Assembly (NCBI RefSeq): GCF_006402735.1
Contig: NZ_CP017174.1
Location: 623,001 to 687,000 of the forward strand
Length of the DNA: 64,000 nt
Reading direction: 5' to 3'
DNA from: Myxococcus xanthus
Lineage (GTDB): Bacteria; Myxococcota; Myxococcia; Myxococcales; Myxococcaceae
The translations under genes and the position numbers were made by a program. How positions within the stretch are numbered: position 1 is the first letter of the stretch; the number at the start of each line of letters is the position of its first letter. This document shows, piece after piece, positions 63,701 through 64,000 of the stretch. The notes beneath the pieces are model-generated. The model searched no databases, was not told where the DNA came from, and worked only from the letters and a program-made list of their open reading frames with translations.

Positions 63701-64000
63701 GAAGGCGGACCAGTTCGAGCACAAGGTGGAGCTGGCGAAGGGCGGTGAGCAGGTGGTGCCGCTGACGCTGAAGGCCGCGTCCACGGGCGCCGCGCAGCTC
63801 ACCGTGAATGTGGCGGGCGGCAAGGACCCGCTGAGGGACCTCAAGCGCTTCGACGTGGGCCCGGCGGCGGTGGAGGACGAGGTGAAGGTGAGCGCCTGGG
63901 GCGGCGGCGCGCTGGAGGTGCCCGCGCCTCAGGAAGCGACGCTGGCGCGCGTGGAGCTGGTACTCCAGCCGTCCATCGTCGACGCGGCGCTGTCCAACGT
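60765..64000 (+). CDS. alpha-2-macroglobulin family protein (YfaS/MagD-like), 3' end cut by window
   Basis: 1078 complete codons are visible; the gene continues beyond the edge. A signal peptide (LIRLAALSALMLSGVALA) precedes a series of macroglobulin-type beta domains, including VFIYSDRPIYKPGHEVKFRG and VKPTFYLEMEPASE. The A2M core starts with WDPTVVTDRDGRATVRFTLP, preceded by a region likely to be the bait (about 63190-63400). These proteins trap proteases that cut the bait, guarding the periplasm. The thioester motif (CxEQ) must be outside the window, so its presence is unknown. No lipobox Cys is seen. GGAGG lies nine bases before the ATG, which overlaps the previous stop. Confidence 0.92.
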   Translation, partial: MKCLIRLAALSALMLSGVALAKPLYITVPRSYGTQEPVAVDVAFEDKGPVELRVLKPENLDAFIRAQGDLRRAYQTPPTLKNPGRALSRGFNAVRTPGMFLLDTLNPAFRDEVGEVLPRSPQASGSGEPLAKVAEGPERLVGVPPGFTVARSQWLNLDLGGAERDFNVPGFNASGPSGFQERRVTLAPLPAGTYVLQMVQGRVEGQVVLVVSDLTVQLKQTDGQVLVRVAGRDQKPREGAEVQVYLPKGKGPVGKTNAKGEVTLEVSEPRVIATATAGGDTAIVDTDFYSALAVAPDVFIYSDRPIYKPGHEVKFRGVVRQPDTFLARLFTPKKRQVQVKLVSQEGRALTTRASVDEFGAFHGTLKVPEDLGTGVLRVEAEVDGHPHQGEARVQDYVKPTFYLEMEPASETVVPGQTLRAKVRARRYAGGTPDATKYEVFLYRSLLDAPAWVDDAGKGGQGSDVTYGSASSTEGKLSVPERLYSSVEARGAYDDPWSSASGFDANGEAEIEVAVPALAAGEERLPYRYSLTVRARDDQETFANATSAFFLSKVEVLGLARYSDAVVAKSGDATLAIRATTLSGKPYGVTQGEVEFVRRAADGSEKSLGKRSFSTAADGTHREKVPTSDVGTVLARVVVKDKNGETWQGEESLLVIGGADEPVARVPNLTLASLSGTLAPGDTAKLVALMPDSWGSGGRDAGPVWVTLSGASLYDTQVVELTGRTLVHSFNVEKRFGSAVYASVAYPTATGRWEERTVAFRVIPRERTLTVELQPRRAEAPPLTEQSIDVRVVDHEGRGVVAQLSVGVVDKAVYAIQSEFRPKVLDFFYPPARNNVSNFFSSEFQGYGYGEALARKMAGLPDHAFASIKPPSRQTKDLERDTAHWDPTVVTDRDGRATVRFTLPSNQTLWVVTAVAADTSGRFGEGTSEFATRGGLNLYAALPQFLREGDEALASVRLSAGEKSPASQLLDVKLASLGALKADQFEHKVELAKGGEQVVPLTLKAASTGAAQLTVNVAGGKDPLRDLKRFDVGPAAVEDEVKVSAWGGGALEVPAPQEATLARVELVLQPSIVDAALSN

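Noticed and set aside
60609..63722. Reverse-strand open frame of 1037 codons over the macroglobulin gene
   Set aside because: It is antisense to a clear A2M protein, rich in Arg, His and Leu, and has no domain. GC-rich genes commonly leave such open antisense frames.

Overview
The window is GC-rich (roughly 70%) with strong G/C bias at third codon positions and dense gene packing. It reads as chromosome from a myxobacterium of the Myxococcaceae, most likely Myxococcus or a close relative. The markers are an IF-3 gene (infC/dsg) that starts at ATC and carries a long C-terminal tail as described for M. xanthus, a DUF2378 (TIGR02265) paralogue found only in myxobacteria, a HEIGH-type M57 metallopeptidase, a PEGA-type Ser/Thr kinase, and many lipoproteins. 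No tRNA, rRNA, insertion sequence, integrase or CRISPR array was seen.

Layout. 1-16 kb: a truncated gene at the left edge, 1 kb of non-coding or decayed sequence, a topoisomerase III-RecQ helicase fusion, an MBL-fold hydrolase, cardiolipin synthase, the M57 peptidase, a DUF5335 protein, a ClpX-like ATPase, trehalose enzyme TreZ and a secreted discoidin-domain protein. 16-23 kb: an M20 peptidase, then a leftward cluster that looks like an undescribed RiPP (peptide natural product) locus. It holds a 47-residue Ser/Thr/Cys-ended precursor with its own promoter and downstream terminator, a LanM-type dehydratase without a cyclase domain, an intact JmjC-like oxygenase and a paralogue that has lost its iron ligands. 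A glutathione transferase gene diverges from it. 23-30 kb: an M23-like peptidase with two HEAT-type proteins, a Ser/Thr kinase, an ABC exporter pair and a metallophosphoesterase that resembles eukaryotic lariat-debranching enzyme Dbr1. 30-43 kb: a MocR regulator divergent from a cupin dioxygenase, EttA, a small Cys-rich secreted protein, two peptidoglycan-active proteins without Sec signals, HtpX, a phosphate-type porin, an ATP-grasp ligase, DUF2378 and an esterase.

44-48.5 kb: a three-gene operon of an outer-membrane barrel with a helix-hairpin-helix-like N-terminus, a triple lamin-tail lipoprotein and a thermonuclease lipoprotein. It looks like a surface system for extracellular DNA. 48.7-56 kb: a PAS histidine kinase, a coiled-coil membrane protein, a decayed TerC gene, an ArsC-type reductase, a TonB-like protein, a DUF938 methyltransferase, an orphan PilT/GspE-like ATPase and a small lipoprotein. 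56.5-64 kb: infC, then a four-gene alpha-2-macroglobulin operon (YfaP-, YfaT-, YfaA- and YfaS-like; the mag operon of Pseudomonas) that runs off the right edge.

The RiPP-like cluster (17.7-22.5 kb) is the best candidate for a new system. The barrel/LTD/nuclease operon, the TopIII-RecQ fusion and the Dbr1-like protein follow.
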